Shown here: piece after piece, positions 24,293 through 33,239 of the stretch
How positions within the stretch are numbered: position 1 is the first letter of the stretch
How the letters are laid out: each line of letters begins with the position of its first letter
Origin: an uncultured Eubacteriales bacterium
Lineage (GTDB): Bacteria; Bacillota; Clostridia; Monoglobales; Monoglobaceae
Length of the DNA: 40,014 bases
Direction of reading: 5' to 3'
Assembly: GCA_948468535.1 (NCBI GenBank)
Contig: CAOKIL010000007.1
Span: 1 to 40,014 of the forward strand
Notes under the pieces: model-generated
What the model saw: the letters and a program-made list of their open reading frames with translations, nothing else
Told to the model about the DNA's origin: nothing
Databases searched by the model: none
Made by a program: the position numbers and the translations under genes

Positions 24293-25210
24293 TTATTTCA
24301 TCATTGAAGCAACTTCTTCTGCAAAGTTATCCTGCTTCTTTTCAATACCTTCACCTGTCTCAAAACGAACAAAGCTCTTCAGTGCAATGCTTGAACCTGC
24401 CTCTTTGCCTGTTTGCTCAACATACTTTGCAACTGTTTCTTTGTTTGCAGCCTTAACATATTCCTGTTCAAGCAAGCAAACCTCTTTGAGCTCTTTTGCA
24501 AGACGTCCCGTAATCATCTTTTCAATGATATTGTCCGGCTTGTTTGCATTTTTAGGATCGTTCTTAGCCTGAGCCATAAGGATTTCCTTCTCATGCTCTT
24601 TATAATCCTCAGGAACCTCTGCGCTTGAAAGGTACTTCGGATTAAGAGCAGCAATCTGCATTGCTACGTTCTTTAGACACTCTTTAGCGGCATCGCTTTC
24701 CTGTGCATCAGCCTCAACCAAAACGCCGATTTTACCTGCTGCATGGATATAATCAACAATGATGCCGTCAGTAGTGATTTTCTCAAAACGTCTGATGTTC
24801 ATATTCTCACCGATTGTTGCAATCTTCTCTGTCAGAGCATCGCCGACAGTCTGGCTTCCTCCTTCGATTGTGAGAGTTTTAAGTTCCTCAACATCAGCAG
24901 GTGAATTGTGAGCGATTGTCTTTGCGATATCCTCAACAAACTTCTGGAAGTCCTCATTCTTTGCAACAAAGTCAGTCTCTGAGTTTACCTCAACTACTAC
25001 GCCAACGCCCTTTTCTATATAGGTCTTTACGATACCTTCTGCAGCAATTCTGCCTGATTTTTTAGCAGCCTTTGAAAGACCTTTTTCTCTCAAATATTCA
25101 ACAGCCTTCTCCTGATCGCCGTCTGTCTCTGTAAGAGCCTTCTTGCAGTCCATCATTCCGCAGCCTGTCATTTCTCTTAGAGTTTTTACGTCTTGTGCTG
25201 TAAATGCCAT
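24293..25210 (-). CDS. tsf: Elongation factor Ts
   Basis: Nucleotide exchange factor of EF-Tu. 305 residues: N-terminal UBA-like start MAFTAQDVKTLREMTGCGMMDCKKAL, core signature VVVEVNSETDFVAKN, and repeat-core AAGKIGVLVEADAQ. Length is normal. It follows rpsB by about 60 bases in the universal rpsB-tsf operon. Confidence 0.98.
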   Translation of the reverse strand: MAFTAQDVKTLREMTGCGMMDCKKALTETDGDQEKAVEYLREKGLSKAAKKSGRIAAEGIVKTYIEKGVGVVVEVNSETDFVAKNEDFQKFVEDIAKTIAHNSPADVEELKTLTIEGGSQTVGDALTEKIATIGENMNIRRFEKITTDGIIVDYIHAAGKIGVLVEADAQESDAAKECLKNVAMQIAALNPKYLSSAEVPEDYKEHEKEILMAQAKNDPKNANKPDNIIEKMITGRLAKELKEVCLLEQEYVKAANKETVAKYVEQTGKEAGSSIALKSFVRFETGEGIEKKQDNFAEEVASMMK

Positions 25211-25272
25211 TTCTACTTCATCCTTTCCAAGTATATTATAGTATAGGCGGCATACCGCCTTAATATCGAATA

Positions 25273-26016
25273 TTATTCGTCAAGCATATCAAGAGTCACT
25301 TCTACCTCTTTTGATTCAGCATCTTCAAGCTGTTCGCCCTGCTTACCCTCTAAGATAGCGTTACCGATTGTTGAAACGATAAGTTTAACGGCACGGATAG
25401 CGTCATCGTTGCCGGGGATAGGATAGTCGGCTTCTTCCGGGTCACAGTTTGTATCAACGATTGCGATAACCGGGATACCAAGCTTATGAGCTTCTGCAAT
25501 AGCGTTCTTTTCCTTTCTGGGGTCAACTACGAACATAGCTGCCGGAAGGTTCTTCATGTTCTTGATACCGCCGAGGAACTTCTCAAGTCTTTCCTTTTCA
25601 AGGTTGAGCTTGATAACTTCCTTCTTGGGGAGAAGGTCCATTGTACCATCCTCTGCCATCTTTTCAAGCTGGAACAATCTGCCGATTCTCTGCTTGATTG
25701 TTTTGAAGTTTGTGAGCATACCGCCGAGCCATCTTGCGTTTACATAGTACATGCCTGTTCTTTCAGCTTCTTCTTTGATAGCTTCCTGAGCCTGCTTCTT
25801 TGTACCTACAAAGAGAACGTTTCCGCCATCTGCAGCGATATCACGAGTGAAATAGTATGCTTCTTCAATCTTCTTAACTGTCTTTTGAAGATCAATAATA
25901 TAGATACCGTTTCTCTCTGTGAAAATGTACTCCGACATTTTAGGGTTCCAGCGACGTGTCTGATGACCGAAGTGAACGCCTGCTTCCAATAACTGTTTCA
26001 TTTGAACTACTCCCAT
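25273..26016 (-). CDS. rpsB: Ribosomal protein S2
   Basis: 247 residues of the small-subunit protein S2. It begins [27 protein letters not shown] and contains [14 protein letters not shown] and [35 protein letters not shown] precedes the ATG at 26016; the inner Met (MKQLL) is less likely. The upstream leader of about 125 bases is structured and may mediate autoregulation. Confidence 0.98.
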   Translation of the reverse strand: MGVVQMKQLLEAGVHFGHQTRRWNPKMSEYIFTERNGIYIIDLQKTVKKIEEAYYFTRDIAADGGNVLFVGTKKQAQEAIKEEAERTGMYYVNARWLGGMLTNFKTIKQRIGRLFQLEKMAEDGTMDLLPKKEVIKLNLEKERLEKFLGGIKNMKNLPAAMFVVDPRKEKNAIAEAHKLGIPVIAIVDTNCDPEEADYPIPGNDDAIRAVKLIVSTIGNAILEGKQGEQLEDAESKEVEVTLDMLDE

Positions 26017-26143
26017 GATTTACACCTCCGTAAAGTTTTATACCTCCGCCGTTATCTGCTTTTTAAGGAACCGACATGGGATTGCGGCACACCCTTAAAA
26101 ATCCTCCGACGTGCGTATTTTATTATGTGGACACACCACACAG
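26017..26143 (-). promoter_or_regulatory. Structured rpsB mRNA leader
   Basis: On the minus strand: hairpin TGTGG-TGTGT-CCACA, then TTTTTAAGG paired with CCTTAAAAA over a loop containing GTGTGCCGCAATCCCATGTC, then a second GGCGGAGG motif before the true ribosome site. The loop sequence is unusually GC-rich for the region. It is a candidate S2-binding autoregulatory leader (inference from position). Confidence 0.5.
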
Positions 26144-26149
26144 AAAGGT

Positions 26150-26178
26150 ATTATAGCATAACAAAAACCATAATGCAA
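26150..26178 (-). promoter_or_regulatory. rpsB-tsf promoter
   Basis: Minus strand: -35 TTGCAT, 17-base spacer, -10 TATAAT preceded by TATGC (extended -10). Confidence 0.8.
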
Positions 26179-26246
26179 GAGTTTTTTAGAAAATTTTTGA
26201 AAAATTTCATAAACCTAAAGCGCACGGGTGGTTTGTGCTCTTTAGG

Positions 26247-26924
26247 TTATTTATGGCATACCCGCATACATATTCCGCACACTACTCCTCTTCCTATATG
26301 CTGATACGTTTTTTTCATGTGTTCGCTGCACGCTCTTGCGTCTACTATGTCTTCACGAGGGATTCCAGGCTTCCAAATATTACCCTTTATTGCCATCGCA
26401 GGACAAGCTCTTACGCAAGCTCGGCACTCTCCGCACTGCGATTCCATAATCGTCTCGTTTACGGTAAACTCTGCACAGTCTGTGAGTATTGTTCCCAGTC
26501 TCACCCTCGGTCCGTTTTCTGTAGAGATAAAAAGTCCGCTCTTGCCGACGTATCCGAGACCTGCGCGTACAGCCGCATACTTATGCGAAAACAAGCCTTG
26601 ATAGCCGCCTGTGGACTGCGACGCAGGGACACTGACATACTTATAACCGAGTTTTTGGAGCTTTATTCCTACCTTTAATGAATTATTATCAATCAGAGTA
26701 TTAACCGTGCGATAATGATGAAAGTATGTATAAGTCGGTTCGCCGTCTATCTCATCTATCACTGCTTTTGACAGAGGTATGGTATAAGAAATTGCGTATT
26801 CAAGTCCAAATCTATTCTGTCCGAATTCATCATCACCGAGTCTGCAAAACCCAACTTGCCCCGCTCCGTTTTCAAGTAAAAAGTTGGTTATCTCATTTTG
26901 CAAATAGTTAGTTTTTGGATTCAT
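26247..26924 (-). CDS. Short QueG-like [4Fe-4S] protein
   Basis: 225 residues. A central AGLGYVGKSGLFIS segment and two ferredoxin-type clusters, CGECRACVRACP and CGICMRVC, match the C-terminal part of epoxyqueuosine reductase (QueG). It is about 100 residues shorter than QueG, and the N-terminal cobalamin-binding part is reduced. The family also includes uncharacterised B12-independent members, so the queuosine role is doubtful. Only a weak ribosome site precedes the ATG. It lies 22 bases after nspC on the same strand, so it may be cotranscribed. Confidence 0.75.
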   Translation of the reverse strand: MNPKTNYLQNEITNFLLENGAGQVGFCRLGDDEFGQNRFGLEYAISYTIPLSKAVIDEIDGEPTYTYFHHYRTVNTLIDNNSLKVGIKLQKLGYKYVSVPASQSTGGYQGLFSHKYAAVRAGLGYVGKSGLFISTENGPRVRLGTILTDCAEFTVNETIMESQCGECRACVRACPAMAIKGNIWKPGIPREDIVDARACSEHMKKTYQHIGRGVVCGICMRVCHK

Positions 26925-26946
26925 AATTTATCACCGTATCTTTTAA

Positions 26947-28083
26947 TCATAATCTTGACTTAAAGTCATCATATCCGAAAGTTTTTATTGTTTCAACAGT
27001 TCCGTCCGTATGCAAAAGCTGAATCGACGGCAGATTTATTCCATTAAATGTATTGTTTTTTACCATTGAATATATAGCCATGTCGCAAAATACAATACGG
27101 TCATCGACATTCAGTGGCTTATCAAACGAATAATCACCTATTATATCACCGGCAAGACAGGTAGGTCCGCCGAAGCGATATGTATACGGCTTTTCGCCCG
27201 GCTGACCGCTCCCGATTACGTTGGGTCTATATGGCATTTCAAGCACATCAGGCATATGACAAGCGGCAGATGTGTCAAGTATTGCTATGTCAATTCCGTT
27301 ATTCATTATATCCATAACCTCAGACACCAAAAAACCGCTGTTTAAAGCGACAGCCTCACCAGGTTCAAGGTAAATTTGAAGATTATACTTATCACGCATG
27401 TATTCTATGGAGCGGCACAGCATATCAACATCATAGTCATCTCTGGTAATATGGTGACCGCCGCCGTAGTTAAGCCACTTCATGCCTTCCAAATACTTAC
27501 CGAACTTTTTATCAACTTCCATAACGGTTCTGTACAATACATCGGAATTTTGTTCGCACATTGTATGAAAATGCAATCCACTTATCCCCTCTAAGTCGTC
27601 CGATATAAAGTTCGCCGGCGTAACTCCCATTCTTGAACCTGTAAAGCAAGGATTATATATATCTGTTTCAATTTCGGAATACTCAGGATTAATACGTATT
27701 CCGCACTCAACATTCGTATCTTTAACTTTCTTTTTATGCCTGTCCCACTGTGAGAATGAGTTAAACACAATATGGTCGCAGATTTTGATTATTTCATCAA
27801 AATCATCATCGCTAAAAGCAGGAGCATAAATATGCGTTTCGCTTCCGCGCATTTCTTCATATCCGAGCCGCGCCTCAAACAATGAGCTTGCCGTTGTTCC
27901 GCTTAAATATTCTGAAATGAGCGGATAAAGACTGTACATTGAAAAAGCCTTTTGAGCCAGGAGAATCTTAGCCCCCGTGCGTCTTGATACTCTTTTTAAT
28001 ATTTCCAGATTCTTTATGATAAGCGCCTCATCAACTATATAAAAAGGTGTTTTGCACTTTAAATCAGCATATTTATTTTTCAT
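26947..28083 (-). CDS. nspC: Carboxynorspermidine decarboxylase
   Basis: 378 residues, PLP-dependent fold III decarboxylase producing norspermidine or spermidine from the carboxy form in the alternative polyamine pathway. PLP lysine in KILLAQKAFSMYSLYP, SGLHFHTMCEQ, LNYGGGHHITRDDYD, EPGEAVALNSG, and C-terminal FGGPTCLAGD and DMAIYSMVKNNTFNG. The usual partner, carboxynorspermidine dehydrogenase, is not nearby. GGAGGAT upstream of the ATG. Confidence 0.95.
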   Translation of the reverse strand: MKNKYADLKCKTPFYIVDEALIIKNLEILKRVSRRTGAKILLAQKAFSMYSLYPLISEYLSGTTASSLFEARLGYEEMRGSETHIYAPAFSDDDFDEIIKICDHIVFNSFSQWDRHKKKVKDTNVECGIRINPEYSEIETDIYNPCFTGSRMGVTPANFISDDLEGISGLHFHTMCEQNSDVLYRTVMEVDKKFGKYLEGMKWLNYGGGHHITRDDYDVDMLCRSIEYMRDKYNLQIYLEPGEAVALNSGFLVSEVMDIMNNGIDIAILDTSAACHMPDVLEMPYRPNVIGSGQPGEKPYTYRFGGPTCLAGDIIGDYSFDKPLNVDDRIVFCDMAIYSMVKNNTFNGINLPSIQLLHTDGTVETIKTFGYDDFKSRL

Positions 28084-28108
28084 AATACTTATCCTCCGCC
28101 CTTTATTT

Positions 28109-28144
28109 ATTGATATATTAACACATTATTCTTTATATATCAAT
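28109..28144. promoter_or_regulatory. Inverted repeat between nspC and the thioesterase gene
   Basis: ATTGATATAT and ATATATCAAT, perfect 10-base arms 16 bases apart, in the divergent promoter region upstream of nspC. A possible operator; A/T richness weakens the case. Confidence 0.35.
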
Positions 28145-28183
28145 ATTGGTATGTACTGAAAATCTAACAAAAATATTAAATCC

Positions 28184-28212
28184 TTGATAAATTTGGAAAC
28201 TTGTGATAAAAT
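28184..28212 (+). promoter_or_regulatory. Thioesterase promoter
   Basis: -35 TTGATA, 17-base spacer, -10 TAAAAT with extended TGA. Confidence 0.7.
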
Positions 28213-28263
28213 ATATAAAAATTGCGAATACAATCATTGGTTTTGTATAAGGAGAAATGTCAT

Positions 28264-28764
28264 ATGGAAGAAAATATAACAGAAAATATAATCGAAGCAA
28301 AACATGTCGCCGATTCGTATACAGAACAGGTCAGAATGGTCGCATCTTCGGATTTGAACGGTTACGGCAGACTATTCGGCGGCAGGCTTATGGAATGGAT
28401 TGACGAGGTTGCCGGAATAGTAGCGCGCCGTCACAGCGGCAAAACCGTTACAACCGCGATGGTTGATACTCTTTGTTTCAGAGGTCCTGCATATCCGAAC
28501 GACACACTCGTACTCGCCGGTAAGGTTACGTCTGTCGGGAACTCGTCAATGGAAGTCTGCGTGCGAACAATGCTTGAGGACTTAAACGGCGTCAGACGCA
28601 CGATAAACAAGGCTTATCTTGTTCTTGTGGCTCTTGACAAAAACGAGAAACCAACCAGAGTTCCGAGGCTTATTATCGAGACCGAAGAAGAAAAAATGGA
28701 GCTTGAACTCTCAAAACGCCGCAACGAACTCAGAAACGAGCGCAGAAAGATTAATGCGAACTGA
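28264..28764 (+). CDS. Acyl-CoA thioesterase, hotdog fold (YciA-like)
   Basis: 166 residues; hydrolyses acyl-CoA esters. The hotdog helix signature GRLFGGRLMEWIDEVAGIVARRH and strand motif VTTAMVDTLCFRGPAYPNDTL are clear. The C-terminal 35 residues are highly charged and helical. An upstream in-frame ATG at 28222 is rejected because AAGGAG lies 10 bases before the ATG at 28264. It is followed by an acyltransferase gene 36 bases downstream. Confidence 0.9.
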   Translation: MEENITENIIEAKHVADSYTEQVRMVASSDLNGYGRLFGGRLMEWIDEVAGIVARRHSGKTVTTAMVDTLCFRGPAYPNDTLVLAGKVTSVGNSSMEVCVRTMLEDLNGVRRTINKAYLVLVALDKNEKPTRVPRLIIETEEEKMELELSKRRNELRNERRKINAN

Positions 28765-28800
28765 CTTTAAACAAAATTGTATATCAGAGGAAGTGAATAA

Positions 28801-29889
28801 TTGATTATGGAAAACACTGCTAAAATGCGTAAAATGAAGTACGAGCTAACATATATGAATATTTTTTGCGCCATGCTTGTTATTTTTATCCACTGCGCCT
28901 CTGTGCTTATAAGCGAAACCGACAAATCAATCAGAGCGTTTAACTATATATTCACTCCGTGGCGTTTCAGCAGTTTTGTTGTTCCTGCGTTTATATTTCT
29001 GAGCGGTGTTAAAATGTTCCTGAGCAGTAAAAAGATAAACTATTTTAAGTTTTACAAAGGCAGAATTACCCGTGTTATTCTGCCGTACATACTTTGGGTA
29101 ACAATATTTTATCTTTACTTTGTAAACCATCAGTATTTTGACTTCTCATGGAGCGGATTGCTGCACGAATTGTACGAAGGTGATCTTGTCGGTCATTTTT
29201 ATTTTGTTATCATTATAATACAATTCTATTTATTGATGCCGGTTTGGTCATTTGTATTAAAGCGGCTTGACGCAGGCATCGGCATTGTGTTTTCCGTGCT
29301 TATATCTATGGTGTTTGGTTATAATCTGACGTACATATTTGAAACAATATCACCGGGAATCGTATTTCCGTATGATGACGTTATTTTTACAAAATATTTA
29401 GTGTATTGGGTGTGCGGCTGCTACGTCGGCATGAACTACGAAAGATTCAAACAATCTGTGCTCAATAATAAAATGTTTATCACTCTGCTGTTTATAATCA
29501 GCGCATTTTTTGATATAATGCTTGCATACAAGACATACAGTCTAACCACGCTCTGGATGGACAATGTTCACTTATTGTATTGTGCATCCGCCATATTATT
29601 CTTTTTTATGATTTTTACATGGACGGCAGACAGCAGAGAAAAAATCAGCATCTTCACCAAAGCGCTTGATTCACAGTGCTATAACATATACCTGTCGCAC
29701 TGTCTTGTGATTATATTCCTAAATGATTATCTGCTTGTTATGCGCGGCATGACCGATGTTGTTAACCGATTTTGGTTTGTAACCGCTGCGGCTTATATTG
29801 TGACAATCATATTTTGGCTGCTGTGGTGGTCTGCAAAACGCGGAACAATGCATCTTATCTCATCCGCTCTATCAAAATTAAGACGGTGA
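28801..29889 (+). CDS. Membrane acyltransferase, acyltransferase-3 family
   Basis: 362 residues with about ten membrane helices. The start, ELTYMNIFCAMLVIFIHCASVLI, has the catalytic-type His in helix 1 of the family (O-acetyltransferases of polysaccharides, lipids or cell wall). FVVPAFIFLSGVKMFLSSKK and RVILPYILWVTIFY are also typical. A TTG at 28801 is well spaced from AGAGGAAG; an ATG at 28807 is the alternative. Acceptor unknown. Confidence 0.88.
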   Translation: MIMENTAKMRKMKYELTYMNIFCAMLVIFIHCASVLISETDKSIRAFNYIFTPWRFSSFVVPAFIFLSGVKMFLSSKKINYFKFYKGRITRVILPYILWVTIFYLYFVNHQYFDFSWSGLLHELYEGDLVGHFYFVIIIIQFYLLMPVWSFVLKRLDAGIGIVFSVLISMVFGYNLTYIFETISPGIVFPYDDVIFTKYLVYWVCGCYVGMNYERFKQSVLNNKMFITLLFIISAFFDIMLAYKTYSLTTLWMDNVHLLYCASAILFFFMIFTWTADSREKISIFTKALDSQCYNIYLSHCLVIIFLNDYLLVMRGMTDVVNRFWFVTAAAYIVTIIFWLLWWSAKRGTMHLISSALSKLRR

Positions 29890-29925
29890 GTTTGTAAAAC
29901 TAAATTAAGAAACGAGGTAATAAAC

Positions 29926-30471
29926 ATGTTTTTCGGAAAAAATATTAAAGCAATAGCTGCAATTTCAGCAGTACTTATTATGGCAAGTGCGGCTTTGACT
30001 TCATGCAGCAGTACAAATAAATCTGCATCTCAAATATCAAAGACTGAAGCTCAGACAATCGGCGACCAATATCCTGAGCAGTACGGTAATTATATCGAAT
30101 CATTCTCATCGGAAGTCGAGCCGTTTGTAAAAGAAGAACTGCCGGAGATTCTCAGTTCGATTTCTGCACTGAATTCTTCAAATTACGCAGAATGGAAAGG
30201 CAAATATACCGCAGCTCTCGAGAAAACACTGCATTGGTATAACGAAGTCGGTTCGGCAGAAATGTTCTGTCCAAGCGACAAGAAGGAAGCACATCAGTCG
30301 CTTGTCACAACCGTAGCTACAATTTATAAAATTTTTGAGGGATTACAGCCAAGAACAGAGGCAGCGGATAACGGCGACTTCTCTCAGCTAACCTCAAAGG
30401 GAACAGAATATGCTAAGGCCGTAAATATCGCAAACGATATGTGGACACGCGCTATAAATGATTTAAAATAA
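29926..30471 (+). CDS. Secreted lipoprotein of unknown function
   Basis: 181 residues. The signal peptide ends in the lipobox LTSC (Cys27), so the protein is anchored outside the cell membrane. A Ser/Lys-rich linker follows, then a mostly helical domain of about 130 residues with QYPEQYGNYIESFSSEVEPF and LEKTLHWYNEVG. No family recognised. GAGG precedes the ATG. Confidence 0.85.
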   Translation: MFFGKNIKAIAAISAVLIMASAALTSCSSTNKSASQISKTEAQTIGDQYPEQYGNYIESFSSEVEPFVKEELPEILSSISALNSSNYAEWKGKYTAALEKTLHWYNEVGSAEMFCPSDKKEAHQSLVTTVATIYKIFEGLQPRTEAADNGDFSQLTSKGTEYAKAVNIANDMWTRAINDLK

Positions 30472-30484
30472 TATGCAAAAAAAC

Positions 30485-30513
30485 TTGAATTTTTGAAGTT
30501 TATAGGGTATAAT
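30485..30513 (+). promoter_or_regulatory. Promoter of the DUF1858 gene
   Basis: -35 TTGAAT, 17-base spacer, -10 TATAAT. Confidence 0.7.
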
Positions 30514-30546
30514 AAATATAATTGCATTTGAAAAGGAGAATATACA

Positions 30547-30753
30547 ATGGAAAAAAAAGTTACAAAAGATACTATAATAATGGAAGCACTGCAGATTGAC
30601 CCCGGTACGGCTGAATTCTTTTTGGCTATAGGAATGCACTGCCTCGGCTGTCCGTCGGCAAGCGGTGAGAGCATTGAACAGGCTTGTGCAGTACACGGCG
30701 TTGACGCTGACGAGCTTGTAAACAAGATTAACAGTTATCTTGCTTCAAAGTAA
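30547..30753 (+). CDS. DUF1858-domain protein (hybrid-cluster/ScdA-N-like)
   Basis: 68 residues, one DUF1858 domain: VTKDTIIMEALQIDPGTAEFF, then the GMHCLGCPSASGESIEQAC segment with cysteines typical of this small redox-related family. Cytoplasmic; exact role unknown, often found alone in anaerobes. AAAGGAG before the ATG. Confidence 0.93.
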   Translation: MEKKVTKDTIIMEALQIDPGTAEFFLAIGMHCLGCPSASGESIEQACAVHGVDADELVNKINSYLASK

Positions 30754-30803
30754 TCGGCTTTTATCGGTTTTCTAAGAAATTTAAAAATTTTGTAAAAAAG
30801 TTA

Positions 30804-30832
30804 TTGACAAACAGACTGTGATTAGGTATAAT
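30804..30832 (+). promoter_or_regulatory. yceD-rpmF promoter
   Basis: -35 TTGACA, 17-base spacer, -10 TATAAT; perfect. Confidence 0.85.
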
Positions 30833-30877
30833 AATCGCTGTCTGTTTGTGTTATTATTGACTTCAAAGGTGATAAAA

Positions 30878-31405
30878 ATGATAATCAGTGAAATTAATAT
30901 CGCACAAATCAAGAACTATGAAGGTAAGCAAATTGTTATTGACTGCGAAGTCAGCCCAAAGCTCAGCGAGCTTGACGATTTTACTCTTTTGGCTCCTGTA
31001 AAAGTAAACGGCATTGTCAAAAATTTCGGCGGAACAATTGAGCTTGATGCAAAAGCTCATGCTTCACTCGAAATGACTTGTGACCGTTGTGCTGAAAGTT
31101 TCAAAACAGACCTGGATTTTGATATTTTGGAAAGTTTCAAAGAAATCGAACATATAAGTCAAAATAAATCTGATGAGAACAATCAAAATCCTGACATTAC
31201 TTACTTCAGCGGTGATACTATCAATCTTGAAGAATGGGTGTATTCAAGTTTAGTTTTAAGCTTGCCCGGCAAACATCTTTGCAAAGATGACTGCAAAGGA
31301 TTATGTCCAAATTGCGGCGCTGACCTAAATAAAACCGAATGTAAATGTGATACGCGTCCCGTTGATCCGAGATTTGCTGCGCTTGACGCGATTGACTTGG
31401 ACTAA
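30878..31405 (+). CDS. yceD: YceD/DUF177-family protein
   Basis: 175 residues; conserved partner of rpmF, implicated in 23S rRNA accumulation in plants and bacteria. It has the central CDRCAESFKTDLDFDILESF motif and a C-terminal zinc-ribbon-like LCKDDCKGLCPNCGADLNKTECKC, followed by DPRFAALDAI, the family's closing motif. AAAGGTG supports the ATG at 30878 rather than an upstream in-frame start at 30818. Confidence 0.93.
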   Translation: MIISEINIAQIKNYEGKQIVIDCEVSPKLSELDDFTLLAPVKVNGIVKNFGGTIELDAKAHASLEMTCDRCAESFKTDLDFDILESFKEIEHISQNKSDENNQNPDITYFSGDTINLEEWVYSSLVLSLPGKHLCKDDCKGLCPNCGADLNKTECKCDTRPVDPRFAALDAIDLD

Positions 31406-31529
31406 AATTATAAAACTATTAAGTAGAAAATGCAGCGCATAACTGTATCGTCAATCATATGTTGATTATACATGCTGTTTTGAGGGGTTCCTCATATAAT
31501 ATCATGAATTTGGAAAGAGGTGTATATAA

Positions 31530-31709
31530 ATGGCAGTTCCAAAGAGAAAAACATCTAAAGCAAGAAGAGATAAGAGAAGAGCAAATTGGAAGCTTACTGT
31601 TCCGGGCATGGTTGAATGTCCTCAGTGTGGCGCACTCAAGTTGTCACACAGAGTTTGCAAGGCTTGCGGAACATACAAGGGCAAGGAAGTTATCTCTGTC
31701 GGTGAATAA
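31530..31709 (+). CDS. rpmF: Ribosomal protein L32
   Basis: 59 residues: [20 protein letters not shown], then zinc-ribbon cysteines in CPQCG and CKACG, and ending [16 protein letters not shown] lies 8 bases before the ATG. It sits 124 bases downstream of yceD, the conserved arrangement. A longer frame overlapping it in another phase is spurious. Confidence 0.98.
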   Translation: MAVPKRKTSKARRDKRRANWKLTVPGMVECPQCGALKLSHRVCKACGTYKGKEVISVGE

Positions 31710-31723
31710 TTTTTGAAGTTTAA

Positions 31724-31759
31724 CAGGGCTGCAGTAAATTGCTGCAGCCCTGTTTTTTT
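31724..31759. terminator. rpmF terminator
   Basis: CAGGGCTGCAG and CTGCAGCCCTG with a 7-base loop, followed by TTTTTTT. It reaches the dgt stop codon and may also end that convergent gene. Confidence 0.92.
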
Positions 31760-33005
31760 ATATCTTGACTCTCGGATTAAACACCCTTTCATGCTCGTCA
31801 AGTGCAAATCTGTCCGTCATGCATGAAATATAATCGCACACTATTCTTGCCCTTGAAGTTACATCATTCAGTTCTTTATACCCGTCAATCTCTCTGAAAT
31901 TATCAATCTTATATTTCTGGTCGGGCGGCAGCAAATTCGGATTTTCAAAAAACGCGTCATAAAGCTGACTGACAACCAGCTCCGCTTTTGCATCCATCAT
32001 CTGAACAGTTGCTGTGCAATATACGCTTTTTGCAACAAATGACTTTAGATTTTTAAACAGTTTTTCTGTCCTTTCATCAAATGCAACTATTGATACTCCT
32101 TCCGCTGCCAAATGCTCTACATCGCTAAGCCGGGAAACATTATTCGTAATCAGGCTTTGATATACGCTTTCTGTCAGTCTTTCAACAAACCAATGTATAA
32201 GCTCTGAAATAAAAAGGTTATTGTTCTGTCTGTCATACGATATTGTTATCCCTGTCTCGTCATTGATTTGTTCTTTTATATCTCTGTATCTTCGCATTAT
32301 ATCAGGATTTTCAAGACAGTTCCGAGATAATATTCCTGACTTTATTCCATCATCAAGGTCATGACAGGTGTATGCAACAGTATCAACAATTTTGACAATC
32401 TGTCCCTCTAAGCTTCCGCACGGTATATCCGGCATGAGTTCAGGATATCTGCCGCTGCGGTCATTGTTATGCTTCAGCATTCCCTCGCGCACTTCATGGG
32501 TCAGGTTAAGACCGCAGTATGTCTCGGGGCAGCGGTTTTCCAGAAACTGAACCACTCTGACGCTCTGTTCGTTATGATAAAACTCAGGCAGTCCAACTTC
32601 CACAAACTTTTGACTGAAAACCTTTTCCGCTGCATGTCCGAACGGAGTGTGACCCAAATCATGACCGAGTGCAATTGCCTCTGCCAAATCCTCATTCAGC
32701 GCAAGCGACTTTGAAATTCCCCTTGCGAACTGCGCCACCTCCAGCGAATGAGTCAAGCGCGTGCGAAAGTGGTCGCCTTCATGATTTACAAACACCTGCG
32801 TCTTGTACATCATTCTGCGAAAAGCCAGCGAATGAATAATCCTGTCTCTGTCACGCTGGAAATCAGCTCTGTTTTCCGCGTCACGCACAATCTCGCTGTT
32901 TATACGGCTGTTAGCTATCGGAATCTTTGTAGCATACGGCGCAAGGATTGACGCATACGCTGTCTCAATATCGTTTTTATATCTCAAAATAGGCTGCTGC
33001 TTCAT
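31758..33005 (-). CDS. dgt: dGTPase-like deoxynucleotide triphosphohydrolase (HD domain)
   Basis: 415 residues, cytoplasmic enzyme removing triphosphate from deoxynucleotides. HD-domain metal ligands in FRTRLTHSLEVAQFARG and ALGHDLGHTPFGHAAE, further DTVAYTCHDLDDGI and MTDRFALDEHER at the C-terminus. N-terminal NRADFQRDRDRIIHSLAFRRM is typical of the dNTPase subgroup. AAGGAG precedes the ATG. Confidence 0.95.
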   Translation of the reverse strand: MKQQPILRYKNDIETAYASILAPYATKIPIANSRINSEIVRDAENRADFQRDRDRIIHSLAFRRMMYKTQVFVNHEGDHFRTRLTHSLEVAQFARGISKSLALNEDLAEAIALGHDLGHTPFGHAAEKVFSQKFVEVGLPEFYHNEQSVRVVQFLENRCPETYCGLNLTHEVREGMLKHNNDRSGRYPELMPDIPCGSLEGQIVKIVDTVAYTCHDLDDGIKSGILSRNCLENPDIMRRYRDIKEQINDETGITISYDRQNNNLFISELIHWFVERLTESVYQSLITNNVSRLSDVEHLAAEGVSIVAFDERTEKLFKNLKSFVAKSVYCTATVQMMDAKAELVVSQLYDAFFENPNLLPPDQKYKIDNFREIDGYKELNDVTSRARIVCDYISCMTDRFALDEHERVFNPRVKI

Positions 33006-33041
33006 ATTAACTCCTTAATAGATAATCGTTAAAACTATCTA

Positions 33042-33070
33042 TTGACACATATTATAATAAGTGGTATAAT
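33042..33070 (+). promoter_or_regulatory. Promoter of antitoxin RNA 3
   Basis: -35 TTGACA, 17-base spacer, -10 TATAAT, perfect consensus. Confidence 0.9.
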
Positions 33071-33076
33071 ACAGAC

Positions 33077-33175
33077 AGAAAGTAAGAACGGCTTTGACCG
33101 TTCTGCACAAGTTGCTTTGTTAGACTATATTAGCCTAACTGTCGCTCCATGGTCAGATGGGGCGACTATTTTTTA
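33077..33175 (+). ncRNA. Candidate antitoxin RNA 3
   Basis: About 100 bases, three hairpins: AGAACGG/CCGTTCT, GTTAG/CTAAC, and the terminator GTCGCTCCA/TGGGGCGAC followed by TATTTTTTATG. No ribosome site. The terminator region is complementary to the last codons and 3' end of the peptide gene at 33153 on the other strand. If the toxin mRNA runs on, the whole RNA is complementary to it. Confidence 0.75.
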
Positions 33176-33239
33176 TGTATTTGATAATATTAAGAATTAT
33201 AACAAGCGCTATTATTCCGAAAACTAAATTCAAATCCAT
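33153..33239 (-). CDS. 28-residue hydrophobic peptide, candidate type I toxin 3
   Basis: Short peptide with a hydrophobic helix (LVFGIIALVIILNIIKYI) followed by a basic tail ending KNSRPI. AAAAGGAGGTG lies before the ATG. The tail and stop codon lie in the hairpin shared with the antisense RNA. In the leader ACACCT can pair with AGGTGT, which covers the ribosome site. The features are those of membrane-depolarising type I toxins of Firmicutes; the sequence family is not one I can name. Confidence 0.75.
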   Translation of the reverse strand: MDLNLVFGIIALVIILNIIKYIKNSRPI

